From Acidimicrobiia bacterium (GTDB lineage Bacteria; Actinomycetota; Acidimicrobiia; UBA2766): a DNA stretch of 64,000 nucleotides. This document shows, in pieces, positions 45,401 through 54,451 of this stretch. Below the pieces are notes generated by a model. It did not search any database. It worked only from the letters and a program-made list of their open reading frames with translations, and was not told where the DNA came from. Numbering within the stretch: position 1 is the stretch's first letter; the number at the start of each line of letters is the position of its first letter. The stretch is from the NCBI GenBank assembly GCA_020850945.1, contig JADZDR010000034.1, positions 52,030 through 116,029 on the forward strand. The letters are read 5' to 3'. A program made the translations under genes and the position numbers.

Positions 45401-45648
45401 TCGTGAGCGTGACGCTCGACGTGTACCTCGCGTTCCAGTTCCTCCACAAGGGCGGCCCACCCGAACGCAACATCGTGACCGGGCGCGCGAAATGCACCCT
45501 CAAGGTCGAGATCGCCTTCTTCTCGATCAGTGTGAGCGTCGACATCCAGCAGTCGTTCGGCGGCGACCCCAACGACCCGACCTTCGCGCAGGCGATCAGC
45601 GCCGGCGCCTGGGCCGAGTACGCCGCCGCCTTCGCACCGGTGAGCTGA
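42457..45648 (+). CDS. giant protein of unknown family, Tat-like N-terminus
   Basis: 1063 residues from GTG 42457, chosen for its gggagggcg ribosome site; GTG 42427 is the alternative. A twin-arginine motif ARRSVLKGL (residues 18-26) followed by a short hydrophobic stretch suggests Tat export. Residues about 45-380 hold Trp-rich segments, 380-560 a beta-rich region, 560-750 helical segments. The C-terminal 870-1060 has many alternating hydrophobic strands (SVLGIVSVTLDVYLAFQF, VEIAFFSISVSVDIQQSFGG). Only two Cys are evident. No enzyme motif or named domain is recognised. Three bases separate it from the next giant gene, so the two form an operon. Confidence 0.78.
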   Translation: MARDDTGWWQSSVGSSVARRSVLKGLGLSAGTALAEGNLSRSPLMTSLAAVVTEPITELDVLRPEDFLYLRFRFVNLLVDTSLPNQPMLRRRRSDRRALVVVGFPPQHVAEEVLLTTGAQGSPPNPPPPDQLVDPVPPANVGMAARLARRSRLAFEFPDGVQAIPFTMDSLLDWAALTPHLVPVAGDWSYVSTMPQLRRPTDNETAIEAPWWLVLSPSSQQAWAHAAEPVSHNGRTELWHTRLARLDNGVVDEAQPDGVRAVWARDPDFGDYLRGTATPPGIIDQLRSPHISTDGMPMRMAYTPQDRLDAVRNTSDYSAYSPWTIPSGYMPQPFRTERLMLSSLGAWVDIDGNWADSPFNSLVEWRHRATLGRDHYVRIVNKGYLHPFGHRAVLVRETERRFRDDNGTRGAYLLLRAFVVVTQPVREYPASLGLPIGGRSFPFQQLEVVTRVSPGFGGLDTVGDPHAFQPLDVPNGSPIALGFRGTDWEGNTATFNAPFVFVEDVGDAPFDATVMQSVNSAYAALPEVRRRADLAGQPVAFAPPSVPGNTSFPVGELVFGALDAVSNAAGSAFRDADQLRGFPQMRRGLVNLPVVEQLAGVPGLAPSVEYVDQYLQNGFDGLVNAGEAFLRFPQPLPLPFSTENAGGMANPSQQLTAITRNLGPVAGELAHVLADEFHPDKVFSDLAAKILGGIPLKDILNVVSGVAGDAEKAMKYAREQLPDEVVVRFRWKPDLKKDPLHIFEPLSNPKTDAFIEGEARQSVKDPNKRSARFHGEITSFRLHLIGDGPTEFLRISVSKLSFTSATGQKTQIDVAVDDVAFQGALKFVDELRKYLPAIGKGLDSVPIPKAITASMGIAIPAVAVGVFELSNLAFSAAVTVPLTGDPVRVRFAFSSRQDPFLLTISCFGGSGFFAIAIGADGVELLEIQFAFAASLTLDIGVAQGGVDITAGIYLKLAKQGNSENVTIEGFLKMHGQVSVLGIVSVTLDVYLAFQFLHKGGPPERNIVTGRAKCTLKVEIAFFSISVSVDIQQSFGGDPNDPTFAQAISAGAWAEYAAAFAPVS

Positions 45649-45651
45649 CCT

Positions 45652-48600
45652 ATGGCAACACAGACAATCATCTGGACCACACTGCCCAACGGCATGGGAC
45701 AGGGCGGGAGGCCGCGACTCTCCGTGCACGTCGCGCCCCGTCTCGTACCCAACGGTGCCCAGGGCACGCTCGCCGACTTCGCCGACTTCGTCACGTGGCC
45801 CAACACCGCCCTCTCGAACTGGCGGGTCGTGTTCGGCAACGGTCAGACGATCCCCGCGAACGTCGTGACGAGCCCGGCTGCGAGCGCCGCCCGTTGGAAC
45901 GACCTGTTCGCGTCGACGACGCTCGTGCGTGGGCGCACCTTCGAGGACTTCACGCAAAGGCGCGTGCGGTCGTATCCGACCGCCGAGATCGTCGACTACA
46001 TCCGTACCCACTACACGGCCACCGCCATCGCGCACGGAGACGACTACCCGAGCGTGCAGGACCTCATGCCGTTCGTCGGACCGCTGCGGCGGGACTTCCT
46101 CGACGCAGCCCTCAACCAGGTCGAGATCGACAACGGGCCGCCTGCCTATGTGATCGCGCCCGGACCCCCCAGGCCGTCCTACGACTTCGCCCAGCTCGTA
46201 CGCTTCCACACACCGCCCGCCCCCGTCCTCGAGGGCACGGGCCCCACGCCGCCCACGTTCGACTTCCACGAGATGTGCTCGCTCGCCCAGGACCACACGG
46301 AGCTGCTCAGGCTGTTGGGGCTCGTGATCGACCTCGAGCTCACCGACCCGCCGTCCGTGTCGGGTATCACCACTGCCCGTGTGCTGGTCGACTGGTCACC
46401 GTCGATCTCGGGGTCCGTCGACGTGTCCCCGCTCACGCAGTGCGAAGTCGGCCCGGGCGTCTTTCGCGCCACACCGCTCTTCTTCGGTCCCGAGGTTGCC
46501 GACGGATACCTGCGCCTGGACGACACGAACCTCTACGGGGTGGCGCCGGTCGACCAGGACGGCGCGTCGCTCATGGCCATCGACTTCGCGGCAACGGTCG
46601 AGCGGTCCCAGGCGATGCGGAGTGTCGACACACCCTCGACCTTCGCCCTCCCCGCCCTGCGTGCCGAAGGGCTGGCCCTCTTCCGCAAGGGGAGGGCGGC
46701 GACGTTGCGGCGCATGCGGTTCGTGCGAGGTCTCACCCTCGACGGCGACCTCACGAGCGGCACGATCCCCGGCGACAACCTTCTCCTCTTCGCCGAGGAC
46801 CTCGTGCAGGGGGCCCGCGTCGACGCGCAGGAGGCCACCGTCGGTGTGTGGCGGTCGCTCGGCGCACGTACCGGAGAGCTCCGCTTCACGGCGTCGAACG
46901 TGACCGAGACCGTGTCCTACGACGAGGCGCCCACGAACGCGGCCGCGGCCGGCGCGCACGACGGTTCGTCCGACGACCTGCGCCTCGGCGAGACCGTCGT
47001 GACGTGGAACGGCTGGAGTGTCGGGGCGCCGCGTCCGGGCAAGTTCCTGCACGCCGCCGACGCACAGCTCATGGACCACACGAGTGAGGCGCCTCAGAAC
47101 GGGCTGCCCCTGGAGATCTCGTACGCCGTCTTGCCGGGCAGCCTGCCTCGCCTCCGCTTCGGGGGGCGCTACCGCTTCCGGGCACGCGCAGTGGATCTCG
47201 CCGGCAACAGCGAGGAGCTCGCCGAGCCGTCCGGAGCACATGCGACGGCCCCGGTGCTGTTCGGACGCTTCGAGCCCGTGCAGAGCCCGCCGGTCCTGTT
47301 GCGCCGGCCGCTCGGTCCCGGCGACGCGGTCGACCGTGTCGTGCTGCGCAGCAACTACGACGTGGCCCCTTCTCCGCAGACGGCCGAGCGACACGTCATC
47401 GCGCCGAAGGTGTCCCAGCGCATGGCGGAACTGCACGGCATGTTCGACACGAACGGCTCGCCGTCGGTCGTCGACGCGAACGCCTACGCGGCGATCGCGG
47501 CCCGCGAGGCGATGAAGACGTCCGACATCGTGTCGGCGCAGCCCGATCCCGGCGGCAACGACACCTTCTACTTCGACACCGACGCAGTCGCGGCACCGTA
47601 CCTGCCCGATCCCGTCTCGTCCGCAGCCCTCTTGCGTGGCCTGGGCAGCGGTGTCGGGAGCGACGTGCAGATCGACTTCGACGGGGTGTGGCCAGATCGC
47701 GCCGGAGTGCGGCTCGTGTTGCGCGAACCCGGACCCGGGGACGGCGACTTCTACTACGACGCCGCCGACAGCAGGCTCGACGTCTTCCTCGCCAAGGCCG
47801 AGCGACGCGAGGTGCGACTCAGCGCCGTGCTCGACCCGGCCGCCCTCGACCGCTTCGGCCTCTGGGAGTGGATCAGCGAAGCCGGGGGGGCGACAGCCCA
47901 GCTCCGAGCCGACGTGGAAGCGGGGCGGCACTGGATGTTCACACCCTTCCGTCTGCTCACGCTCGTGCATGCCGTCAAACAGCCGCTCGCCCCCGCGGAG
48001 CTCCTCCTGGGTGGCTTCGGAGCGAGCCGGAACGCGGGGGAGACCTTCGCGACGCTCGGCGGGGTGGCGACGTTCTCGCGCAAGAGCACGGCCCGCGTCG
48101 ACTTCGAGGCCGCATGGGACGAGTACGTCGACGACGGCCCGGGCGCGGCGGCTCCGACCCGGCCCGACCCGAACAACGCCGGCACCTGGCTCGACCGCCC
48201 GCACCGGGGCGCGACCGCGCTCTCGATCCCCGTCGAAGAGCAGGGCCAACCCGAGTCCCTCTCGCTGGTCGAGGCACGCCCGCCCGGACCCCGCCACGAG
48301 TTCGGCGACACCAAGCACCGGGATGTCGACTATCTGACACGTGCCTACAGCCGCTTCGACGACTTCTTCCGTGTCGAGGGTGACGCCGACTTCGGTGCTG
48401 CCAACCCCGTCGTGCTCGACGGCGGCGGTGTCGTCACCGGTTCGGTGCGTCTCACTTCGACCGTGAGCACGCAGGACGGACCGCGCACGATCAGCTACGT
48501 CGAAGGTGCCGACTTCACTGTCGACTCGCCGGCCGGTGAGGTCACACGGCCCAACGGGTCGCTCATGCCGGACGAGGTCGTGGCGTCGTGGGTGCCGCGA

Positions 48601-49563
48601 CCCAATGACCGTGTGGCCGGCGATCCTGTTCGTCTCGCCGTCCCGGCGTCCGCCCGACCGGACCCACCGCGGGTGTTGTACGTCGTGCCGACCTTCGCGT
48701 GGGCGAACGTCGGTGTCTGGCCGACCCGCAGTCGCACGCGGCGTGGTGGGGGCTTGCGCGTATACCTCGAGCGGCCGTGGTGGTCGAGTGGCGGAGGTGA
48801 GCTCCTCGGGGTGGTGACAGCGCTGAACGCGTCCGGGCAGACGCCGCTTCCGGACGATGTGGCCCGTGTCGCGACGCAGTGGGGTGTCGATCCGGTCCAC
48901 GCCGGTACTGCCACGCCCGACACGGCCGATCCCACGCGTTTCCCGTTGCGCACGGCAACGGCATACGGCGTCGGTGTGCCCGAGGCACAGGGTGTCATGC
49001 TCGGCGTCGCGGGTCACGAAGTCGGCTTCGACACCGAACGCGACCTCTGGTACTGCGACCTCGAGCTCGACACGGGCACCGCGTGGATGCCCTTCGTGCG
49101 CCTTGCCCTCGCCCGCTACCAGCCGTCGACACTGGGTGGGCTCGAGCTGTCCACTGTCGTGCCGGCCGACTTCATCCAGCTCGCGGCAGACCGCACGGCG
49201 ATGATCACGCCCGGTGTCCGCCCCCGCCAGTACCTCGTACAGCTCAGCGGACCGGGCTACCAGGCGAGCCAGGCGGATCCGGAGGGGCTGCGCGCCACGG
49301 TCACCCTGCAGCGGCGGGTCGCGGGTCTTACGGGTCCACTCGCGTGGGAGACGGTCGGCAACCCGGTCACGCTCAAACGTGAGTTGCTTCCCGGCCCCAC
49401 CGTCGTGCACTCCGCCCGGATCACGATCACCACCGGTGTGATGGCTGCCGGTGCCCGCGTGGTGTTCGAGGAGTTCGAGATCGTGCGCCGGGACGGCTCC
49501 GCCCAGGAGCCCGTCAAGCTCCGCAGACGGCCCGTCTACGCCGATGCCGTCGAGCTGAGCTGA
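45652..49563 (+). CDS. giant protein of unknown family, partner of the upstream giant
   Basis: 1303 residues, ATG three bases after the stop of the first giant, with no ribosome site, so translation is probably coupled. No signal peptide is seen. The sequence is beta-rich with Pro/Gly/Asp loops. A fibronectin-III-like strand (RYRFRARAVDLAGN) lies near 506-520, and a conserved-looking block WYCDLELDTGTAWMPFVRLAL near 1133-1153. Other segments (DFHEMCSLAQDHTELLRLLGLV near 205) look helical. No catalytic motif is recognised. Size and composition suit a structural or surface assembly protein. The gene converges with the LuxR/AAA regulator 41 bases downstream. Confidence 0.78.
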   Translation: MATQTIIWTTLPNGMGQGGRPRLSVHVAPRLVPNGAQGTLADFADFVTWPNTALSNWRVVFGNGQTIPANVVTSPAASAARWNDLFASTTLVRGRTFEDFTQRRVRSYPTAEIVDYIRTHYTATAIAHGDDYPSVQDLMPFVGPLRRDFLDAALNQVEIDNGPPAYVIAPGPPRPSYDFAQLVRFHTPPAPVLEGTGPTPPTFDFHEMCSLAQDHTELLRLLGLVIDLELTDPPSVSGITTARVLVDWSPSISGSVDVSPLTQCEVGPGVFRATPLFFGPEVADGYLRLDDTNLYGVAPVDQDGASLMAIDFAATVERSQAMRSVDTPSTFALPALRAEGLALFRKGRAATLRRMRFVRGLTLDGDLTSGTIPGDNLLLFAEDLVQGARVDAQEATVGVWRSLGARTGELRFTASNVTETVSYDEAPTNAAAAGAHDGSSDDLRLGETVVTWNGWSVGAPRPGKFLHAADAQLMDHTSEAPQNGLPLEISYAVLPGSLPRLRFGGRYRFRARAVDLAGNSEELAEPSGAHATAPVLFGRFEPVQSPPVLLRRPLGPGDAVDRVVLRSNYDVAPSPQTAERHVIAPKVSQRMAELHGMFDTNGSPSVVDANAYAAIAAREAMKTSDIVSAQPDPGGNDTFYFDTDAVAAPYLPDPVSSAALLRGLGSGVGSDVQIDFDGVWPDRAGVRLVLREPGPGDGDFYYDAADSRLDVFLAKAERREVRLSAVLDPAALDRFGLWEWISEAGGATAQLRADVEAGRHWMFTPFRLLTLVHAVKQPLAPAELLLGGFGASRNAGETFATLGGVATFSRKSTARVDFEAAWDEYVDDGPGAAAPTRPDPNNAGTWLDRPHRGATALSIPVEEQGQPESLSLVEARPPGPRHEFGDTKHRDVDYLTRAYSRFDDFFRVEGDADFGAANPVVLDGGGVVTGSVRLTSTVSTQDGPRTISYVEGADFTVDSPAGEVTRPNGSLMPDEVVASWVPRPNDRVAGDPVRLAVPASARPDPPRVLYVVPTFAWANVGVWPTRSRTRRGGGLRVYLERPWWSSGGGELLGVVTALNASGQTPLPDDVARVATQWGVDPVHAGTATPDTADPTRFPLRTATAYGVGVPEAQGVMLGVAGHEVGFDTERDLWYCDLELDTGTAWMPFVRLALARYQPSTLGGLELSTVVPADFIQLAADRTAMITPGVRPRQYLVQLSGPGYQASQADPEGLRATVTLQRRVAGLTGPLAWETVGNPVTLKRELLPGPTVVHSARITITTGVMAAGARVVFEEFEIVRRDGSAQEPVKLRRRPVYADAVELS

Positions 49564-49603
49564 CACCCAGGGGACCGGCGAGGCCGAGGCGAGGGGGCGG
49601 GAC

Positions 49604-52186
49604 TCAGCCCGGCGGCAGGTCGAGCAGGACGCCGAGCTCCTCGCGACGGTTCATGCCGAGCTTGCGGTACACCGCCTGGAGGTGCGAGTGCACGGTCCGG
49701 ACCGAGGTGCCGAGTGCCGCGGCGATCTCCGCGTTGGTGCCGCCGGCGGCGGCGAGGGCGGCGACCTCCCGCTCGCGAGTCGTGAGCCGCACGGGCGCGC
49801 CGCCGTCTCCCGACGGACCGCCGGGCACCGCCTCCATTCCACGATCCACGTCGAGGACGGCGCTGCGGCAGCGGCGTATGCCGGCGGAAGACCCGTGGCG
49901 GCTGTGCGCAGCCGCGGCTCGCATCAGGTGCTCGTGCGCGAGTTGCACGACCCCGAGCTCGAGACTGCGGGCGGCGGCCTCCTCGAGCGCGCCGCCGTCG
50001 TCCCCGGCGATGGCCGCTGCTGACAGCGCGAGCAGAGGAGCGAGGTCACCCTGGCAGCCGCGGGCGAGTCTCGCGACCGTACTTGCCTGCCGTTTCGTCG
50101 GACGCACCCGGCAGAGTGCATGCCGGGCGAGGAGCTCGAGCATCCGCTGCCCCGAGCCGGCCGTCACGGTGACGGCCCGGTAGGCGAAGTCGGCAGACTC
50201 GGTGAGCCGACCGCGCAGGGATGCAGCCTCGGCGCTGGCGACGAGGGTGACGCCGGCAAGGAGGGCTCCGACGTACCCCGCCGGCCGGATCAAGTCGTCG
50301 TCGGCACCGTCCCGCTCGGCTTCGCCGAGCCAGGCTCGCGCCCACGCGATGTGGGCCCGTGCATAGGCGGTGTACCCGCCCACGTCATAGGTGCCCATGA
50401 GCGCGAGCACCTCCCCCAGCCTGCGCAGGGCAGTGCGGGGGCGACCGACCCACAGGTCGACCAGCCCGAGTGGAAGAGCCACGGCGATCACACCGAGGAC
50501 GTCGGCGTTGCGCACCGCCTCTTCGTAGCAGGATGTGGCGAGGGAGTCGGCGGCTTCCACCTGCCCGTCGAACACGAGGGCATGCACGAGCGAGCTGCGC
50601 AACTGCTCGTGCAGGAAGACCAGTTCCGCTTCCCGGGCGACGGGGACGTGCGTCTCGAGCAGGGCGACGGCTTCCGTCGTGCGGCCGGCGGCGATCAGCG
50701 ACTGGCCGAGGACCAGGCCGAGGCGAACCGCTGCCTTCGGGTCGGTGCTCACCGCGGCGAGGGCGGAACCGTCACGGATCACCTCCCCGATGTCGTCGCC
50801 GGCGTGCGCCCGCACCGTGAGCACCAGAGCCGCGACCTCGTCTCGCAGACCGGGTGCGTCGAGCCGGTCGAGAGCCGCATCGAGGGCGGGGAGGACGTCG
50901 TCGGCGCGTGCTGCCCCGACTATGAACCGGTCGTGGCGCGCCAGGGCGTCCTCGTACACGGCGACGGGTGTGGACGTCTCGACCACCTCGCTGCTCGGGC
51001 CCCGCAGGAGGGCGTCGATGCGTCGCAGCAGGAGCTCGGCGGGCAGACCGGCGCCCGCCTGCAGCGCGGCGTGGGCGAGGTGGTCGGCGAGATCGACGTC
51101 ACCGTGGTCGAAAGCGCGTCGGGCAGACGTGTAGAGCAACGCCGGGTGCGAGTGGTCGCCGAGCTTGACGAGCCACGCCGCGGTGCGCACGCGGCTCTCG
51201 GGATCGTCCCCACCGGCCTGCTCGCTCACTGCCACGAGGGATGACAGCAGCGATCTCACGTCTTCGGGTCGCATGCGGTCACCGAGGAGCTGCGCATAGA
51301 GCGGATGGGCGAGGTCGAGGAGTCCGTCGCCCGCCACGGATCTCTGCGCCATGCCGCTGCGGAGGAGGGCGTCGACGCCTTGCGATCCGGCGACTTCGGC
51401 GGCGAGCCCGGCCGGGATCGGTCCCGCGGCCGCGAGGAGGTCGGCCACGGCACGCTCCGCCTCGGACAGGCGGTCGATGCGCGTGTGGAGCAGCTCGGCG
51501 AGGGCCGGGCCGGCACGCAGGTCCCCGCGCCACGCGAGCACCCCGCCCACGTCGAGGAACGCACCGTCGTGCAGGCCGGCATCGACGAGCTCGATCAGGG
51601 CGAGAGGGTGGCCTCCGCTCGCCCGGTGGAGTTGCATGTGGGTCCTGGCGTCGACGGCTGCGCCCACTTGCGTCTCGACGAGAGCCACGGCGGCCTCGGG
51701 AGTGAGCACGCCGAGCACGATGACGCGGGCGACGTCGTCCTTCCAGAAGCGGCGCACCGCGTCGCAGGCCGTCTCCTCGGGGCGGGCCGTGAGGAGCACG
51801 ACCGCCACGTCCTGTGATGCAGCGGCGAGAACGAGTGCGGCCGTGTGGTCGTCGAGGAGGTGTGCGTCGTCGACGGCGAGCACCGGAGGCGGTCCCGCGT
51901 CGCCGCGCAGGTCCACGAGGGCGCTGACGAGGCGCTCGTGCGGCGGAGTGGTGGCGTCGGCGGCCGCGAGGACGCCGGCGATGGCGCCGAGAGGGATCGT
52001 GCGGGTCGTCTCGGTCGCGACCACGCGCACGACGCGGCGGGACTCTTCTTGGAGTCGCGCGATCGACGTGCGCCACAGCGCTGTCTTGCCGATGCCCGCC
52101 GGTCCATGTATGGCGACGGCCCGTCCCGCGTGGACGGCGCCCAGAACCGCATCGAGCTCGGTGTCTCGTCCGACGAGAGTGTCCAT
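49604..52186 (-). CDS. LuxR-family regulator with AAA ATPase and helical-repeat domains
   Basis: 860-residue STAND/LAL-type regulator. Walker A GPAGIGKTA is at about 28-36, Walker B VLAVDDAHLLDD near 105, then several hundred residues of helical (TPR-like) repeats. The C-terminal LuxR HTH (about 795-855) has LTTREREVAALAAAGGTNAEIAAALGTSVRTVHSHLQAVYRKLGM. Such proteins are ligand-activated activators of catabolic or secondary-metabolite genes. It faces the giant operon tail to tail and lies upstream of a desaturase gene on the other side, so its target is unknown. Confidence 0.92.
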   Translation of the reverse strand: MDTLVGRDTELDAVLGAVHAGRAVAIHGPAGIGKTALWRTSIARLQEESRRVVRVVATETTRTIPLGAIAGVLAAADATTPPHERLVSALVDLRGDAGPPPVLAVDDAHLLDDHTAALVLAAASQDVAVVLLTARPEETACDAVRRFWKDDVARVIVLGVLTPEAAVALVETQVGAAVDARTHMQLHRASGGHPLALIELVDAGLHDGAFLDVGGVLAWRGDLRAGPALAELLHTRIDRLSEAERAVADLLAAAGPIPAGLAAEVAGSQGVDALLRSGMAQRSVAGDGLLDLAHPLYAQLLGDRMRPEDVRSLLSSLVAVSEQAGGDDPESRVRTAAWLVKLGDHSHPALLYTSARRAFDHGDVDLADHLAHAALQAGAGLPAELLLRRIDALLRGPSSEVVETSTPVAVYEDALARHDRFIVGAARADDVLPALDAALDRLDAPGLRDEVAALVLTVRAHAGDDIGEVIRDGSALAAVSTDPKAAVRLGLVLGQSLIAAGRTTEAVALLETHVPVAREAELVFLHEQLRSSLVHALVFDGQVEAADSLATSCYEEAVRNADVLGVIAVALPLGLVDLWVGRPRTALRRLGEVLALMGTYDVGGYTAYARAHIAWARAWLGEAERDGADDDLIRPAGYVGALLAGVTLVASAEAASLRGRLTESADFAYRAVTVTAGSGQRMLELLARHALCRVRPTKRQASTVARLARGCQGDLAPLLALSAAAIAGDDGGALEEAAARSLELGVVQLAHEHLMRAAAAHSRHGSSAGIRRCRSAVLDVDRGMEAVPGGPSGDGGAPVRLTTREREVAALAAAGGTNAEIAAALGTSVRTVHSHLQAVYRKLGMNRREELGVLLDLPPG

Positions 52187-52222
52187 GTGCGAGGCCCGCC
52201 ACGAGAGGGTAGGCCGTTCACA

Positions 52223-53701
52223 TCACGCGCGCGGGGGGACGCCGAGGTCGGCGAGGACGAGGTCGGCGACACGGAAGCCCGAGTCGACGGCCTGGTGCGT
52301 GGCGACACCCCGGCCGCCCGCGTCGCAGCCGACGATGTAGAGGCCGGCGAGCGGTGTGCGCGGGTTCGGTTTGTTCTTACCCTCCTGCTCGATCGTCTGC
52401 GCGATGCCGATGCACTCGCCGCCGGCGCCGGGAACGGCAGCGTCACGCGTGAGGGTGGAGACGCTTCGCGTCGTGTACGGCTCCTGCCTCGTGATGTGGT
52501 CACCGAGTGCGGGCCAGGCCTCGAGGGCGGTCTCGTGGATGCGCCGGATCGCCTCCTCGCTCATCGGCGAGTCGGGGTCGGGGTCGGCGAGCGTGCCGAT
52601 GAGCACGACTTGGCTCCCGTCTTGGGGTGCGAGGCCCGGATCCCAGAGGGCGGGCGTGGACCAGTAGAGCTGGGGGATGTCGGGCCAGTCCCCCGCCCGC
52701 GCCTGCTCGTAGCGATCGGTAGTCCACCACGAGAGGTCGCCGAAGGCGAGACCGGCAGGTGGGAAGACAGACGCGTCGAGGAAGTAGCGGATGCCCGCGA
52801 TCCCCCAAGACGGCTCGAGGTCACGCACGTAGTCGACGTACTCGGGTGGGAAGTGGCTCTCGCCGGCGAGCTGCAGCACGGTCGGTTGGATACCTGCGTT
52901 GGAGATCACCGCCCGCGCCCGGAACTCGCCCTGGGGTGTCACGACACCGACCGCGCGGCCGCCCTCGACGATGATCCGCTCGACCTTCGCCTTCGTCACG
53001 AACGTGCCACCGTGTTCCGTCACGTACTCCGCCGCGACCTCGAGCGTGCGGCCGATCCCGCCTCGCCAGTACTGGAACTCGCCGCCGGCGAGCATGAAGC
53101 CGCGCAGGCAGATGCGGATCGCCTCCGACGCGGGGATGCGGTCCGGCCCGACGAGGAAGAACATGTTGAGCATCACGCCGATGTACGCGAGCGGCCCGGC
53201 GGGCAGGCCGAACCCGGACAGCCAGGCGAGGATCGGGGTCTCCCCGAGGGCATCGATCTCGTCCTCGCTCAGCGCGAAGACCGCCATCGCCATGTCGACG
53301 ACGGGTTGCATCTCCTCCGGTGTGAGGTCGAAAGTCTGCGCGAACGAGTCGAGCGGGTTGTCGCTCGTGGATGCGACCATGCGCAGCCAGCGACCGTCAT
53401 CCGTGTGGTAGACGATCCCGCCCGCCTGCGACAGCTCCGGTGGCGGCACGGCGAGCGGTACGTCGTCCTCGCGGCGGATCCGCTTCAGGAGCTCGTCGTA
53501 ACGGGACGGCCCACCGGGGATCGCGATGACAGGCCACATCTCGTAGCCGTAGCCCTGCCGGTGGAGCGTCATCGCCTTGCCACCGGCCCGGTCGTTCTTC
53601 TCGGTGAGCAGGACCGTCAGGCCTGCCTCGGCGAGGAGGGCGGCGATCGAGGCGCCGCCGGGTCCCGCCCCGATCACGATGACGTCGTGCTCGTCGCCCA
53701 T
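52223..53701 (-). CDS. phytoene-desaturase-like FAD oxidoreductase
   Basis: 492-residue flavoprotein of the CrtI/retinol-saturase-like group. The FAD motif GAGPGGASIAALLAEAG (residues 11-27) is followed by NDRAGGKAMT. A substrate region FQYWRGGIGRTLEVAAEYV lies near 215, and the C-terminal GLYIVGCDAGGRGVATHQAVDSG binds FAD. No other carotenoid gene is adjacent, so the substrate may be another polyene or lipid. A second paralogue lies at 58457-60058. Confidence 0.88.
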   Translation of the reverse strand: MGDEHDVIVIGAGPGGASIAALLAEAGLTVLLTEKNDRAGGKAMTLHRQGYGYEMWPVIAIPGGPSRYDELLKRIRREDDVPLAVPPPELSQAGGIVYHTDDGRWLRMVASTSDNPLDSFAQTFDLTPEEMQPVVDMAMAVFALSEDEIDALGETPILAWLSGFGLPAGPLAYIGVMLNMFFLVGPDRIPASEAIRICLRGFMLAGGEFQYWRGGIGRTLEVAAEYVTEHGGTFVTKAKVERIIVEGGRAVGVVTPQGEFRARAVISNAGIQPTVLQLAGESHFPPEYVDYVRDLEPSWGIAGIRYFLDASVFPPAGLAFGDLSWWTTDRYEQARAGDWPDIPQLYWSTPALWDPGLAPQDGSQVVLIGTLADPDPDSPMSEEAIRRIHETALEAWPALGDHITRQEPYTTRSVSTLTRDAAVPGAGGECIGIAQTIEQEGKNKPNPRTPLAGLYIVGCDAGGRGVATHQAVDSGFRVADLVLADLGVPPRA

Positions 53702-53748
53702 TGCGTGTCTTCCGGGGGTCGGTGCGTGTCCAAGGACTCAAGTGATGT

Positions 53749-53764
53749 TATGATGTACCATCAT
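53749..53764. promoter_or_regulatory. RHH/VapC promoter and operator dyad
   Basis: ATGATG-TAC-CATCAT (53750-53764) is a perfect dyad that includes the first bases of the antitoxin start codon. The -10 TATGAT (53749-53754) lies eight bases before the ATG. A ribbon-helix-helix antitoxin bound here would block transcription. Confidence 0.6.
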
Positions 53765-54011
53765 GCGTACCCAAATCGCCTTGGACCCTGAGCAACACGC
53801 GAGCGTGAAGGAGAAGGCGGCGACCCTCGGGATCACGATGGCGGAGTACATCCGACGGCTCATCGACCGTGACCTGGCCACCGTCAGTCCGGCAGCAGAG
53901 CCCGCCGCGATCTTCGGGCTCGGGGACTCTGGTGGCAGCGACATCGCCGAGTCGGCCAAGACGGCGGTGGCAGATGCCGTGGCGAGCCGACGGGGCACGC
54001 AGACGAAGTGA
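53763..54011 (+). CDS. ribbon-helix-helix antitoxin (CopG-like)
   Basis: 82-residue protein: MRTQIALDPEQHASVKEKA then LGITMAEYIRRLIDRDL form a ribbon-helix-helix. The Ala/Ser-rich tail with a final basic cluster would bind the toxin. Its stop overlaps the toxin GTG start. The promoter is of the leaderless type found at the other toxin-antitoxin operons here. Confidence 0.87.
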   Translation: MRTQIALDPEQHASVKEKAATLGITMAEYIRRLIDRDLATVSPAAEPAAIFGLGDSGGSDIAESAKTAVADAVASRRGTQTK

Positions 54012-54424
54012 GCGTGTTCGTCGATACGTCAGCCTGGTACGCCGCTGCAGATTCCGGCGATCGGAGCAATCGGCGGGCGATGCAGCTCTTGACGGAGTAT
54101 GCGGGCGAGATGGTCACGAGCGATCACGTGTTGATCGAGACGTGGTACCTCACGTGGAGCAGGCTCGGCTTCGCAGCATCTGAACGGCTCGTCAACGGCA
54201 TTCGCATGGGCATTGCGCGCGTGGAAGAGGCACGCACAGCCGACTTGGAGGTGGCGTCCGCCATTCACGAGGCGTTTCCCGATCAGGCCTTCTCGATCGT
54301 GGACCGGACGAGTTGGGCTGTGATGGAAAGGCTCGGAATCCACGACGCGATCGCGTTCGACCGCGACTTCTCGGTCTACCGCTTCGGGCCGGGCCGGAAG
54401 AAGGCGTTCACCGTCCTGTCCTGA
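54008..54424 (+). CDS. VapC-type PIN-domain toxin
   Basis: 138-residue PIN-domain ribonuclease. Acidic residues lie in VFVDTSAWYAAAD, TSDHVLIETWYL (Glu), FSIVDRTSWAVMERLG (Asp) and AIAFDRDFSVYRFG (Asp). GTG start overlaps the antitoxin stop by four bases, giving a standard antitoxin-first operon. Confidence 0.9.
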   Translation: MSVFVDTSAWYAAADSGDRSNRRAMQLLTEYAGEMVTSDHVLIETWYLTWSRLGFAASERLVNGIRMGIARVEEARTADLEVASAIHEAFPDQAFSIVDRTSWAVMERLGIHDAIAFDRDFSVYRFGPGRKKAFTVLS

Positions 54425-54451
54425 CCGGCATGGAGGGAGGCCCTCCCGGGC

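Noticed and set aside
43813..49566. Very long minus-strand open frames (about 827 and 1056 codons) opposite the giant genes
   Set aside because: Their sequence is low in hydrophobic residues and dominated by Arg, Gly, Val and Glu as in other antisense shadows. The plus-strand frames have RBS or coupling and normal protein composition.
54435..54447. GGGAGG-C-CCTCCC between convergent vapC and SnoaL-like genes
   Set aside because: The stem is six bases with a one-base loop and no T-run; too weak to call a terminator.
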